A stretch of DNA of 64,000 nucleotides from UBA2334 sp049653005 (GCA_049653005.1 JBASFL010000065.1:108901-172900), one strand, 5' to 3'. Counted from the stretch's first letter, positions 34,725-44,039 are shown. Notes: generated by a model from the letters alone, not told the origin. Numbers and translations are program-made.

Positions 34725-35267
34725 GTGAGCAAAGCCTTCACCCGAGATGCTGACGAGTCCGATGAGGACATACCTCCGTTGCCGCCGGTTGCAATGGGCA
34801 AAAACTACATCACCCGAGCGGGCTACGACCGGTTGCGCCACGAGTTGCTTGACCTGATCGACAACGAGCGCCCCAAAATGGTGGAGGTGGTGCATTGGGC
34901 TGCCAGCAACGGTGACCGCTCTGAAAATGGCGACTACTTGTATGGCAAAAAGCGGTTGCGTGAAATTGACCGCCGTATCCGCTTTCTGACCAAGCGACTG
35001 GAAATTGCCGAAATCGTCGATCCGTCTGTTCACCAGAACTCAACGCAGGTTTTTTTTGGTGCCACGGTCACCTGTGAATATGCAGATGGGCGACAAGTCA
35101 CAGTCACCATCATGGGCATTGATGAAGCCGACAGTGGTCAGCAGCAAATCACCTGGGTGTCGCCGTTGGCGCGTTCGCTGCTGCGCAGCAAGGTGGGGGA
35201 CGAGGTGATGCTGCAAACGCCTTCGGGGCCGCAGCCCGTTGAGGTATTGGCCGTCCGTTACGACTGA
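34725..35267 (+). CDS. greB: Transcription elongation factor GreB, GTG start
   Basis: Stimulates RNA cleavage by backtracked RNA polymerase. It has 180 residues with the GreA/B coiled coil (YITRAGYDRLRHELLDLIDNE) and the acidic tip GDRSENGDYLYGKKRLREID. The C-terminal FKBP-like domain ends LLRSKVGDEVMLQTPSG. An N-terminal extension rich in Asp/Glu/Pro (about 22 residues) precedes the conserved part. The start is GTG at 34725. Its 3' end overlaps the end of the convergent spoT gene by 10 bp. Confidence 0.94.
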   Translation: MSKAFTRDADESDEDIPPLPPVAMGKNYITRAGYDRLRHELLDLIDNERPKMVEVVHWAASNGDRSENGDYLYGKKRLREIDRRIRFLTKRLEIAEIVDPSVHQNSTQVFFGATVTCEYADGRQVTVTIMGIDEADSGQQQITWVSPLARSLLRSKVGDEVMLQTPSGPQPVEVLAVRYD

Positions 35268-37510
35268 TGTCGGTCTTTGGTGTGCTTGATGCGCTGTGCC
35301 TTCAGCACCGATGCCGTGCGCTTGAGGGCGCGCAGGATGTGTGCCATGTGCTCCCTGTCTCGAACGGCCACGGCAAAGCGCAGGTCGGTGGCGTGTTGTG
35401 CGCGTTCTTCACTCATGTCCACATGGGTGATGTCGGCCTCTGCGGCGGCCAGGGTTGATGCCACCCGCGCCAAAACGCCTTTGCCGTTTTCCACTGTGAC
35501 CAACAGCCCGGCTTCAAACGCACGCACGGGCTCGTCTGACCACTCTACTTCCAGAAAACGTTCACGGTCACGGGACAGCAGACGTCGTCCCACGGTGCAG
35601 TCTTCGGTGTGTACCACCAAGCCTTCCCCGCGACCCAGGTAACCGATGATGCGGTCTCCGGGTATGGGGTGGCAGCAGTTGGCAAAGTGAACCGATCCGC
35701 CTTCGCTGCCATCAAGTGTGACGGTGCCCTGGCTGATGACTTCGTGCTGGGGCGAGTACCGTTCTTGGCTGATCAGCACCATGTCTGGTTTGATGCCCTG
35801 CTCGGTCAGCAGCAGTGCCAGCTTTTTACTGACCATGCCGGCAATGCGCTTGCCCATGCCAATGTCTGCCAGCAGTTCGTCTTTGCCCCGATTGCCGGTG
35901 AAGCGCAGCAGTTTTTCCCAGGTGGCGTGGTGGGCGCCTTGGTCACCAGGCAGCTCGGCTATGCCTTCCACGCGCAGCGCCTGTGTCAACATTTTCTCGC
36001 CCAGTGCGCGGGAGTCGCCCTGCGCCATGGTTTTGAGGTGGTGGCGGATTTTGGAGCGGGCTCGGCCTGTGCGCACAAAGCTCAGCCATGCTGGGTTGGG
36101 CATGGGGGTGTCGGTGGTGATGATTTCCACCACGTCGCCATTGCGCAGCTCGGTGCGCAAGGGCACTTGTTCGCCATTGATGTTGGCTGCCACGGCGCGG
36201 TTGCCCACATTGCTGTGAATGGCGTAGGCAAAGTCCACCACAGTCGCCCCCCTGGGCATGGACATGATTTTGCTTTTGGGTGTGAACACGTAGACGGCGT
36301 CTGGGAAGAGGTCAATTTTGACGTGGTCCCAGAATTCGGCAGCGTCTTTGGTTTCGTTCTGAATGTCCAGCAGCGATTGCAGCCACTGCGTGCCCAGGCG
36401 GTTGGCGGCTTCGCTTTCGGGCGAAGCCGCTTTGTACAGCCAGTGGGCGGCCACGCCCGATTCGGCCACCACATCCATGGCCGATGTGCGCAGCTGAAAC
36501 TCCACGTTGGTGCCAAACGGGCCCACCAGGGTGGTGTGCAGCGATTGGTAGCCGTTGACCTTGGGGATTGCGATGTAGTCTTTGAAACGGCCTGGCAGGG
36601 GCTTGTACATCTGGTGCAGCACGCCCAGCGCTGTGTAGCAGTGCGACAGCTCTTCAAAGATGACGCGAAAGCCGTACATGTCGGTGACCTGTGCGAAGGT
36701 CAAATGCTTGTCGTCCATTTTTCGGTAAATGGAGTACAGCGTTTTTTCTCGGCCCAGCACGCGGGCATACAACTGGCTTTTGTCCAGTGACTCGCGCACT
36801 TCACTTTGCACGCGGCTCATCAGGTCTTTGCGGCGGGCACGTGCGCGGTGCAATGCCTTGGCCAACACGGCGTAGCGCCAAGGGTGCAAGTGTTTGAAGC
36901 ACAGGTCTTGCAGTTCGCGGAACGTGACGTTCAGGCCCAGCCGGTAGGCGATGGGGGCGTAAATGTCCAGCGTTTCACGCGAGATGCGGCCCCATTTGGC
37001 ACGGGGCATGTCACCCATGGTGCGCATGTTGTGACTGCGGTCGGCCAACTTGATAAGGATGACGCGCACATCACGCGCCATGGCCAGGAGCATTTTTCGA
37101 AACGATTCAGCCTGGTTTTGTTCGCGGGTGTCGAACTCCAGTTTTTCCAGTTTGGTGAGGCCGTCCACCAGCTCTGCCACGGGAGCGCCGAAGCGCTCAA
37201 TCAGGTCAGACTTGGAAATGCCACAGTCTTCCATGGCATCGTGCATCAAGGCAGCCATGAGGGCCTGCGCGTCCAGCTTCCATTCGGCACATTGCACAGC
37301 CACTGCAATGGGGTGGGTGATGTACGGGTCCCCGTTTTTTCGCAGTTGACCCAGGTGAGCCTCGTCGGCAAAGCGATAAGCCCGGCGGACCGACTCTATG
37401 TCGGCATCAGACAAGTAGTCGAGCTTGGCCGTCAGGGCGGCAAAACTGGCGGCCGCGGCATTGGCAGCTGCAGCATTGACGGGCGGGGGTACAAGCGTGG
37501 CGCGACTCAT
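35258..37510 (-). CDS. spoT: Bifunctional (p)ppGpp synthetase/hydrolase
   Basis: A 750-residue RelA/SpoT homologue started at 37510 (MSRATLVPPPVN). The hydrolase HD motif is intact (MAALMHDAMEDCG). The synthetase part carries RFKDYIAIPKVNGYQSLHTT, the RxKD form typical of bifunctional or SpoT-type enzymes rather than RelA. TGS and zinc-finger-like regions (FANCCHPIPGD) and a C-terminal ACT domain follow. It lies downstream of rpoZ, the usual gmk-rpoZ-spoT order, but a terminator hairpin separates them. It is convergent with greB. Confidence 0.95.
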   Translation of the reverse strand: MSRATLVPPPVNAAAANAAAASFAALTAKLDYLSDADIESVRRAYRFADEAHLGQLRKNGDPYITHPIAVAVQCAEWKLDAQALMAALMHDAMEDCGISKSDLIERFGAPVAELVDGLTKLEKLEFDTREQNQAESFRKMLLAMARDVRVILIKLADRSHNMRTMGDMPRAKWGRISRETLDIYAPIAYRLGLNVTFRELQDLCFKHLHPWRYAVLAKALHRARARRKDLMSRVQSEVRESLDKSQLYARVLGREKTLYSIYRKMDDKHLTFAQVTDMYGFRVIFEELSHCYTALGVLHQMYKPLPGRFKDYIAIPKVNGYQSLHTTLVGPFGTNVEFQLRTSAMDVVAESGVAAHWLYKAASPESEAANRLGTQWLQSLLDIQNETKDAAEFWDHVKIDLFPDAVYVFTPKSKIMSMPRGATVVDFAYAIHSNVGNRAVAANINGEQVPLRTELRNGDVVEIITTDTPMPNPAWLSFVRTGRARSKIRHHLKTMAQGDSRALGEKMLTQALRVEGIAELPGDQGAHHATWEKLLRFTGNRGKDELLADIGMGKRIAGMVSKKLALLLTEQGIKPDMVLISQERYSPQHEVISQGTVTLDGSEGGSVHFANCCHPIPGDRIIGYLGRGEGLVVHTEDCTVGRRLLSRDRERFLEVEWSDEPVRAFEAGLLVTVENGKGVLARVASTLAAAEADITHVDMSEERAQHATDLRFAVAVRDREHMAHILRALKRTASVLKAQRIKHTKDRHQS

Positions 37511-37532
37511 GTCTCTACTGTAGCGTGCCCAT

Positions 37533-37562
37533 GAAAAAAGCACCGCGTGCGGTGCTTTTTTT
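37533..37562 (-). terminator. Rho-independent terminator between rpoZ and spoT
   Basis: Palindromic stem AAAAAAGCACCGC/GCGGTGCTTTTTT with a minimal loop. Read on the minus strand it ends in a T-run 19 bp after the rpoZ stop. spoT must therefore be transcribed by read-through or from its own promoter. Confidence 0.75.
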
Positions 37563-37580
37563 CCGAAGCGCTGTGGCTGC

Positions 37581-37784
37581 TCAGGTGGGTACTTTTTTCA
37601 GCATTTCAATGCCGACTTTGCCTTCTGCGATTTCACGCAAGGCGGTGACCGCAGGTTTGTTTTTGCTTTCCACTTTGGCCGAGTGGCCTTGGCTCAACAT
37701 CCGTGCCCGGTACGTGGCCGCCAGCACCAGCTGGAAGCGGTTGGGGATTTTTTCGAGGCAGTCTTCAACGGTGATACGGGCCAT
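37581..37784 (-). CDS. rpoZ: RNA polymerase omega subunit
   Basis: A 67-residue protein with the complete omega pattern (MARITVEDCLEKIPNRFQLV, then KPAVTALREIAEGKVG). It assists assembly of RNA polymerase. It follows gmk by 35 bp on the same strand. Confidence 0.97.
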   Translation of the reverse strand: MARITVEDCLEKIPNRFQLVLAATYRARMLSQGHSAKVESKNKPAVTALREIAEGKVGIEMLKKVPT

Positions 37785-37819
37785 GTGGGTACTCGCGGGG
37801 GCGCGGTCTCGTTAGGGGG

Positions 37820-38440
37820 TCAGGAAATTTGCAGGTTGCTGAAGGTGTCAGCTTTGGCGCGCCGCTGTGCGGTGTATTTCAGCCGTTGGGCATGCACGAT
37901 CGATTTGAGGTCAAAAAGCGCCGATTCGAAGCGTTCATTGATTATAACGAAGTCAAATTCTTTCACTTGCGCCACTTCTTTGGCTGCATTTTGCAGGCGC
38001 ATTTCAATGACATCGGCCGAGTCCTCGCCCCTGCGTTGCAGACGCGATTTCAATTCGGGCCAGCTGGGCGGCAAGATGAAGACCAGAATGGCGTTTTGGA
38101 AAATCTGCTTGACCTGAATGGCGCCCTGGTAGTCGATCTCCAGAATGATGTCGCTGCCCTGGGCGATGCGCTCTTCAATGGCGTGTTTCGATGTGCCGTA
38201 GCGGTTGCCATGCACGTGTGCCCATTCCAGAAAGGCGCCCTGAAGCACCATTTGGTCAAACTGGACGTTGGACACAAAGTAGTACTCGCGTCCGTGCATT
38301 TCTTGCCCGCGTGGCGCACGGGTGGTGTGCGACACGGAGTGGCTGAGCCTGGCGTCCACCTCCATCAGGGCGTTGACCAAACTTGATTTGCCCGCGCCAC
38401 TCGGGGCGGCCACCACAAACAAATTGCCGGGGTATTCCAT
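37820..38440 (-). CDS. gmk: Guanylate kinase
   Basis: Phosphorylates GMP to GDP. It has 206 residues with the P-loop VAAPSGAGKSSLVNALME, the GMP-binding SHTTRAPRGQEMHGREYYF, and R/L stretches typical of the family (LPPSWPELKSRLQRRGEDS). It lies 31 bp after yicC on the same strand. Confidence 0.97.
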   Translation of the reverse strand: MEYPGNLFVVAAPSGAGKSSLVNALMEVDARLSHSVSHTTRAPRGQEMHGREYYFVSNVQFDQMVLQGAFLEWAHVHGNRYGTSKHAIEERIAQGSDIILEIDYQGAIQVKQIFQNAILVFILPPSWPELKSRLQRRGEDSADVIEMRLQNAAKEVAQVKEFDFVIINERFESALFDLKSIVHAQRLKYTAQRRAKADTFSNLQIS

Positions 38441-38471
38441 GGATGTCCTGTTGCGCGCTGAGGGGTGGGGG

Positions 38472-39368
38472 TTATTCGAGGTTTTGCACCTGCTCGCGCA
38501 TTTGTTCGATCAGCACTTTCATGTCCACCGAGATGCGTGTCAGGTCCATGCTGGACGATTTGGAGCCCAGTGTGTTGGCTTCACGGTGCAGTTCCTGAAT
38601 GAGGAAGTCCAAACGCTTGCCCAGCTCGCCGCCGGCTTTGAGCAGGCGTGCAATTTCATCCAGGTGAGAGGCCAGGCGGGTGAGTTCTTCGGCCACGTCA
38701 ATCCGGATGGCGAAGGCGGTGGCCTCGCTGAGTGCACGGTCGCGGGCTGCGTCACTGTCCACGGGTGTGGCGGCGCCCAGCGCCTCTTGCCACCTGTCCA
38801 GGAAGCGTTGGCGTTGCTGCTCCACCAGCTTGGGTACCATGGGCTTGGCCTGGGCTGCCAGCTCGGCGAGTTGTGCCACGTGGCCAGACAACATGGCGGC
38901 CAGGCGTCCGCCTTCACGTGCGCGGGCCGCTTTCAAAGCGTCAACGCCGGTTTTGGCCAGTTTCAGCAATTCTTCGGGCAGGCCGACGGGGCTGGCGGTT
39001 TGGCGGCTGGTCAATCCAAGTACTTCTGCCACGGAAAACGGTGCTGCGGTGGGCAGCCAAGCCTTCACACCGTCTTGAATGGAGACGAGCTTTTGCAGCT
39101 CGGCGGTGGTGGGCACCTTCAGGCCGCCTTCGTGCCGGCCTTCGACCCACGCGCGCACCTCGACTTTGCCGCGCCGCAGCTCACTGCCCAGCAGCTCGCG
39201 CAGGGCGGGTTCGGCACCGCGCAATTCGTCGCTGAGTTTGAAGGTGATGTCGAGGAAACGGCTGTTGACCGAGCGGACTTCGAGCCCCAGCACAGGGCAG
39301 GGTGGCGTGTCGGCCGGTGCCGGGCCACTGTGCAAAGTGGCGTATCCGGTCATGCTGTAAACTGCCAT
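38472..39368 (-). CDS. yicC: YicC-family endoribonuclease
   Basis: YicC/YloC-family protein of 298 residues, recognised by MAVYSMTGYATL at the start, by LEVRSVNSRFLDITFKL, and by the C-terminal LDFLIQELHREANTLGSKSS. Members are single-strand-specific endoribonucleases that affect small RNAs in E. coli. It is upstream of gmk, a frequent arrangement, and divergent from the Ser/Thr kinase gene (starts 74 bp apart). Confidence 0.94.
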   Translation of the reverse strand: MAVYSMTGYATLHSGPAPADTPPCPVLGLEVRSVNSRFLDITFKLSDELRGAEPALRELLGSELRRGKVEVRAWVEGRHEGGLKVPTTAELQKLVSIQDGVKAWLPTAAPFSVAEVLGLTSRQTASPVGLPEELLKLAKTGVDALKAARAREGGRLAAMLSGHVAQLAELAAQAKPMVPKLVEQQRQRFLDRWQEALGAATPVDSDAARDRALSEATAFAIRIDVAEELTRLASHLDEIARLLKAGGELGKRLDFLIQELHREANTLGSKSSSMDLTRISVDMKVLIEQMREQVQNLE

Positions 39369-39442
39369 TGGCTCTGTCCCTTAGGGTAAAAACTGGCCCT
39401 TGCGATCACCGAACGATCACCCCACGGGCACAAAACGCGATT

Positions 39443-40447
39443 ATGTCAAAGGTCAAACCCGCCTCACTTCCAGCAGAGACCGTCATAGGGGGCTACCGCA
39501 TCGTCCGCAAGCTGGCGGCGGGTGGTTTTGGTGTGGTTTACCTAGCGCTGGACCCGCAAGGCCAGCAGGTTGCGGTGAAAGAGTATCTACCGGCCTCGCT
39601 CGCCACACGCGGCGCAGGCGAGTTGTTGCCCCAGGTGCAGCCCGACAAGCTGTCGCTTTACCGCTTGGGGCTGAAGAGTTTTTTCGAAGAAGGCCGGGCG
39701 CTTGCCCAGATCTCCCATGCGTCCGTGGTGAGCGTGCTGAATTTCTTCCGCGAAAACGAGACGGTGTACATGGTGATGAATTACTTGGAGGGTGCATCCC
39801 TGCAAGACTTCATTCTCACCGCGCGGGAACTGAAAAAGCAAAAGGTGTTCCGGGAGTCCACCATCCGTTCGTTGTTTGACGAAGTGCTTCGGGGTCTGCG
39901 CATCGTGCACCAGCACAAAATGCTGCACCTCGACATCAAACCCGCCAACATTTTTGTCACCGATGAAAACAAATCCGTTTTGATCGACTTTGGCGCCGCG
40001 CGCGAGGTCTTGAACAAAGAAAACGGTTTTATCCGCCCCATGTACACGCCAGGGTTTGCCGCCCCCGAGATGTACCGGCGCGACGGTGCCATGGGCCCTT
40101 GGACCGATATTTACGCGGTGGGTGCTTGCATTTATGCCTGCATGCAGGGGTACCCGCCCAATGACGCGCCCCAGCGCCAAGACAAAGACCGGTTGTCACT
40201 GGCGCTTTCGCGGTTGCGGGGGGTGTACTCGGACAACATGATTGAAGTGGTGGAGTGGTGCATGGCACTTGACCCCCTGTCACGCCCCCAGTCGGTGTTT
40301 GCCTTGCAAAAAGAGCTCAGCCGTGAAACCGAGCGCAGCTACACCAAACTGACGGTCGCTGAAAGAATGCGGTTGCAGTTCGACAACTTTTTGGGCGTGG
40401 AGAGCAAGCCGGTCAGACCCAAAACTGACATCGGAAAAGCAATATGA
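39443..40447 (+). CDS. Eukaryotic-type Ser/Thr protein kinase (non-RD)
   Basis: A 334-residue soluble kinase with nearly the whole protein as kinase domain. It shows the glycine loop LAAGGFGVVY (24-33), ATP lysine K46 in VAVKEYLP, the catalytic loop HLDIKPANIF (162-171), and DFG at 182-184. The residue before the catalytic Asp is Leu instead of Arg, so it is a non-RD kinase. The activation segment ends with PGFAAPEMY. No membrane helix or PASTA repeat is present. It overlaps the PP2C phosphatase gene by 4 bp, so the two form a kinase/phosphatase pair. Substrates are unknown. Confidence 0.92.
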   Translation: MSKVKPASLPAETVIGGYRIVRKLAAGGFGVVYLALDPQGQQVAVKEYLPASLATRGAGELLPQVQPDKLSLYRLGLKSFFEEGRALAQISHASVVSVLNFFRENETVYMVMNYLEGASLQDFILTARELKKQKVFRESTIRSLFDEVLRGLRIVHQHKMLHLDIKPANIFVTDENKSVLIDFGAAREVLNKENGFIRPMYTPGFAAPEMYRRDGAMGPWTDIYAVGACIYACMQGYPPNDAPQRQDKDRLSLALSRLRGVYSDNMIEVVEWCMALDPLSRPQSVFALQKELSRETERSYTKLTVAERMRLQFDNFLGVESKPVRPKTDIGKAI

Positions 40448-41346
40448 AATTTTCCGTTTTTCAAGTCAGTCGACGGGGGGGGCGCAGTAAAAACGAAGAC
40501 CGCATGGGCTACTGCTACACGCGCGAGTCGAGTTTGTTTGTGTTGGCCGATGGCATGGGGGGGCACCCGGACGGCGAGGTGGCGGCGCAGATCGCGCTGC
40601 AAACCGTGTCCGCCTATTTCCAGAAAACGGCTCGCCCCACGGTGGGTTCGGTGCCCGAATTTTTGTCCAGCGCGTTGATGGCGGCGCACCACCAAATCCT
40701 GCGCTACGCGTCTGAAAAAGGCATGCTCGATTCGCCCCGCACCACTTTGGTGGCGGCAGTGGTGGAACGGGGTGTGGTGCATTGGGTGCACTGCGGCGAT
40801 TCGCGGCTGTATTTGGTGCGTGATGGCGAGTTGGTCACCCGAACCCGCGACCACTCGTTTAGCGAGCAGCACGCGCAGCTGCACTCCCGGCCTTCCAACT
40901 ACAACCGAAACGTGTTGTTCACCTGCCTGGGGTCGCCACAACGGCCCATATACGACGCGTCTGCGGCGGTGCCTTTGCAGCAGGGTGACAAGTTGTTGCT
41001 GTGTTCCGACGGTTTGTGGAGCGCACTGGGCGACTCAGAAATCGTCAGTCATTTGGCCGCCTACCCGGTGGCGCAAGCGGTGCCTGAGTTGACCGAGCGT
41101 GCACTGCGCAAAGCGGGCAGCACCAGTGACAACGTCACGCTGTTGGCGCTGGAGTGGGAAACACCCGATGTGTTCGAGTCCACCCGCGGGATTTCGACCG
41201 ATGGCATTGGCGATGGCGTGTTCGAATCCACGATTGAGCGCAGCGCCGTGGATTCGGTGGCCGAGGAAATGGACGACGCCGCCATTGAGCGTTCCATTGC
41301 CGAAATCAACGAAGCGATTCGCCGCACGTCTGCCCGCCGCGTCTGA
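40444..41346 (+). CDS. PP2C-type Ser/Thr protein phosphatase
   Basis: A 300-residue PPM-family phosphatase. The metal-binding motifs are RSKNEDRMGY, LFVLADGMGGHPDGE, LLLCSDGLWS and the C-terminal STSDNVTLLAL. An acidic tail (DDAAIERSIAEINEAIRR) of about 50 residues follows the catalytic domain. It starts in the ATGA overlap with the kinase gene and should reverse that kinase's phosphorylation. rph follows 45 bp downstream. Confidence 0.93.
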   Translation: MKFSVFQVSRRGGRSKNEDRMGYCYTRESSLFVLADGMGGHPDGEVAAQIALQTVSAYFQKTARPTVGSVPEFLSSALMAAHHQILRYASEKGMLDSPRTTLVAAVVERGVVHWVHCGDSRLYLVRDGELVTRTRDHSFSEQHAQLHSRPSNYNRNVLFTCLGSPQRPIYDASAAVPLQQGDKLLLCSDGLWSALGDSEIVSHLAAYPVAQAVPELTERALRKAGSTSDNVTLLALEWETPDVFESTRGISTDGIGDGVFESTIERSAVDSVAEEMDDAAIERSIAEINEAIRRTSARRV

Positions 41347-41391
41347 GCGTTGGCGGGCTCGAATGCCTGTTTTTCTTTTTTACCCGTCACC

Positions 41392-42120
41392 ATGACCTCA
41401 TTTGCCCGTTCGGGCGGCCGCGCCGCCGACCAGTTGCGCCCCGTGCGCATCACCCGCCACTACACCATGCACGCCGAGGGTTCGGTGCTGATTGAGTTTG
41501 GCAACACCAAGGTGTTGTGCACCGCCTCGCTGGAAGACCGGGTGCCCCCGCACCAGAAGGGCACGGGCGAGGGTTGGGTCACGGCCGAATACGGCATGTT
41601 GCCCCGCGCCACCCACACACGCAGCAGCCGCGAGGCCGCCAAGGGCAAACAAACCGGGCGCACGCAGGAAATCCAGCGCCTCATTGGCCGCTCGCTGCGC
41701 GCCGTGTTTGACCTGAAGCTGCTGGGCGAACGCACCATTTCGCTGGACTGCGACGTGATCCAGGCCGATGGCGGCACCCGCACCGCGGCCATCACCGGCG
41801 CCTATGTGGCAGCGGCCGATGCCGTGGCCACCCTGCTGGCCAGCGGTGCGCTGAAGCAAACGCCCATCAAAGGCTCGGTGGCCGCCATTTCGGTGGGCAT
41901 CGTGCAGGGCACGCCTTTGCTTGATTTGGAATACACCGAAGACTCGGCTTGCGACACCGACATGAACGTGGTCATGACCGGTGCGGGCCACTTTGTGGAA
42001 GTGCAGGGCACCGCCGAAGGCGTGGCCTTCACCCGCACCGAAATGGACCAACTGCTGGCCTTGGCCGAAAAAGGTGTGGCCGAACTGGTGGCCATGCAAG
42101 CAGCGGCACTGGCCGGTTAA
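41392..42120 (+). CDS. rph: Ribonuclease PH
   Basis: Phosphorolytic 3'-5' exoribonuclease that trims tRNA 3' ends. It has 242 residues from the ATG at 41392; an ATG further upstream at 41350 gives no family sequence. The N-terminus SGGRAADQLRPVRITRHYT, FGNTKVLCTASLEDRVPP, GRTQEIQRLIGRSLR and the Mg-site DLEYTEDSACDTDMNVV are as in the family. The usual partner rdgB follows. Confidence 0.95.
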   Translation: MTSFARSGGRAADQLRPVRITRHYTMHAEGSVLIEFGNTKVLCTASLEDRVPPHQKGTGEGWVTAEYGMLPRATHTRSSREAAKGKQTGRTQEIQRLIGRSLRAVFDLKLLGERTISLDCDVIQADGGTRTAAITGAYVAAADAVATLLASGALKQTPIKGSVAAISVGIVQGTPLLDLEYTEDSACDTDMNVVMTGAGHFVEVQGTAEGVAFTRTEMDQLLALAEKGVAELVAMQAAALAG

Positions 42121-42134
42121 GCGGGCATTGAATA

Positions 42135-42178
42135 AATAGCAAACTGTTGAATACCATCAAGCGGTATAGCACTATTTT
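42135..42178 (+). repeat. Interspersed repeat, copy 4 (rph-rdgB gap)
   Basis: Reads ATAGCAAACTGTTG, then AATACCATCAAGCGGTATAGC and ACTATTTTG. It fills most of the 67-bp gap between rph and rdgB, directly upstream of the rdgB start, where it may influence translation. Confidence 0.7.
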
Positions 42179-42187
42179 GTTTGAAAA

Positions 42188-42790
42188 ATGAAACTCGTCT
42201 TGGCTTCCAACAACAAAGGCAAGCTGGCCGAGCTGCAAGCCCTGTTCGCACCGCTGGGTGTGGAGCTGGTGCCGCAGTCGGCGCTGGGCATCAGCGAGGC
42301 GGCAGAGCCGTTTCACACCTTCATTGAAAACGCGCTGGCCAAAGCGCGGCACGCCGCGCGCGAGTCGGGCCTGCCCGCGGTGGCCGACGACGCGGGCCTG
42401 TGTGTGGACGCTTTTGGCGGCCAGCCTGGCGTGCAGACTGCCCACTACGCCACCCGGTTTGGCTACCCCAAAAGCGACGACAACAACGTGCGCGCGCTTC
42501 TTGAGCAAATGCAGGGCGTGGCCGACCGCCGCGCCGCCTTGGTCAGCACCCTGGTGGCCGTGCGCCACGCCGACGACCCCGAGCCCCTGGTGGCCGTGGG
42601 CCGTGCGCCCGGCCACATCACCACCGCGCCGGTGGGCGAACACGGTTTTGGGTTTGACCCGGTCATGTGGTTGCCCGAGTTTGGTCAGACGTTTGCCCAA
42701 CTGCCGCCCGACGTGAAAAACGCCCACAGCCACCGGGGCAAATCCAGCCGCCACATGGTGGCGCTGATGCGCGAGCATTGGTTTGGCTGA
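42188..42790 (+). CDS. rdgB: dITP/XTP pyrophosphatase
   Basis: House-cleaning nucleotidase (Ham1/RdgB family) of 200 residues that removes dITP, ITP and XTP. Motifs are MKLVLASNNKGKLAEL, FHTFIENALAKARHAA, PAVADDAGLCVDAFGGQPGV and GFGFDPVMWLPE near the C-terminus, then HRGKS. It overlaps the next gene by 8 bp. Confidence 0.96.
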   Translation: MKLVLASNNKGKLAELQALFAPLGVELVPQSALGISEAAEPFHTFIENALAKARHAARESGLPAVADDAGLCVDAFGGQPGVQTAHYATRFGYPKSDDNNVRALLEQMQGVADRRAALVSTLVAVRHADDPEPLVAVGRAPGHITTAPVGEHGFGFDPVMWLPEFGQTFAQLPPDVKNAHSHRGKSSRHMVALMREHWFG

Positions 42791-44039
42791 CATTCCCATT
42801 CAAGTGGCGGCCCCCGCGCCCGCCGACAACCCGTTTGACGTGGTGCACCTCATGCGCCCCGGCACGCTCAGCCTGGCCGCACTGCCGCCGCTGTCGCTGT
42901 ACATCCACCTGCCGTGGTGCCTGAAAAAGTGCCCGTACTGCGATTTCAATTCCCACGAATTCAACCCGCAAAAAGGGCGCAGTGGCAGCGCCGATGCCCT
43001 GCCCGAGCAGGCCTACCTGGACGCGCTGTGCGCCGACCTGGAGGCTTCGCTGCCCCTGATCTGGGGCCGCCCAGTGCACAGCATTTTCATTGGCGGGGGC
43101 ACGCCCAGCCTGTTTTCACCGGCGGCCATTGACCGGTTGTTGGGCGATATCCGCGCCCGTGTCAGGCTGGACGCCGACGCCGAAATCACCCTGGAAGCCA
43201 ACCCCGGGACCTTCGAGCGCGACCGCTTCCGCGCCTACCGCGCAGCGGGGGTCACCCGCTTGTCGGTGGGGGTGCAAAGCTTCAACGACGACCACCTGGC
43301 CGCCCTGGGCCGCGTGCACATCGGTGCGCAGGCCCGCGCCGCGCTGGAAGAGGCGGCCAGCACCTTCGACACCTTCAACCTCGACCTGATGTACGCCCTG
43401 CCGGGCCAAACGCTTGAGCAGTGCCAGGCCGACGTGCGCACCGCGCTGTCGTTTGCGCCGCCGCACCTGTCGGTGTACCACCTCACCATCGAGCCCAACA
43501 CCCTGTTTGCCAAACACCCGCCCGTGGTGCCGGAAGACGACGACGCTTACGCCATGCTCGACGCCATCACCGAAGCCACAGGCCAAGTGGGCATGGACCG
43601 CTACGAAATTTCGGCCTACGCCAAGTCGGGCCACCGTTGCTGGCACAACCTGAACTACTGGCAGTTTGGCGACTACCTGGGCCTGGGGGCAGGGGCGCAC
43701 AGCAAACTCAGTTTCGCCCACCGCGTGGTGCGCCAGGTGCGCGCCCGCGAGCCCAAGCTTTACATGGCACAGGCCCTGGCAGGCAACGCCGTGGTGCAAC
43801 ACAGCACGGTGGCGCGGGCCGACTTGCCGTTTGAATTCATGCTCAACGCCCTGCGCTTGCGCGAAGGGGTGCCGCTGGCGCTGCTGACCGAACGCACCGG
43901 CTTGCCCGCCAGTGCCTTTGCCGCTGCGCTGGACGAGGCCGAACGCCAAGGCCTGCTGGCGCGCGACTGGCAGCGCCTGTGGCCCACCGAGCGGGGGTTT
44001 GACTTTTTGAGCGATTTGCAGGCACTCTTCCTGCCCTGA
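42783..44039 (+). CDS. hemW: Radical SAM heme chaperone HemW, TTG start
   Basis: HemN-like radical SAM protein of 418 residues. The cluster motif is C46-x3-C50-x2-C53 (HLPWCLKKCPYCDFNSHE), followed by FIGGGTPSLFSP and TLEANPGTFE. It lacks the extra N-terminal part of true coproporphyrinogen dehydrogenase HemN, so heme-chaperone HemW is the better call. The longest plausible start is TTG at 42783, overlapping rdgB by 8 bp. An ATG at 42852 would still leave 24 residues before the first cluster cysteine and is a real alternative. Confidence 0.9.
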   Translation: MADIPIQVAAPAPADNPFDVVHLMRPGTLSLAALPPLSLYIHLPWCLKKCPYCDFNSHEFNPQKGRSGSADALPEQAYLDALCADLEASLPLIWGRPVHSIFIGGGTPSLFSPAAIDRLLGDIRARVRLDADAEITLEANPGTFERDRFRAYRAAGVTRLSVGVQSFNDDHLAALGRVHIGAQARAALEEAASTFDTFNLDLMYALPGQTLEQCQADVRTALSFAPPHLSVYHLTIEPNTLFAKHPPVVPEDDDAYAMLDAITEATGQVGMDRYEISAYAKSGHRCWHNLNYWQFGDYLGLGAGAHSKLSFAHRVVRQVRAREPKLYMAQALAGNAVVQHSTVARADLPFEFMLNALRLREGVPLALLTERTGLPASAFAAALDEAERQGLLARDWQRLWPTERGFDFLSDLQALFLP

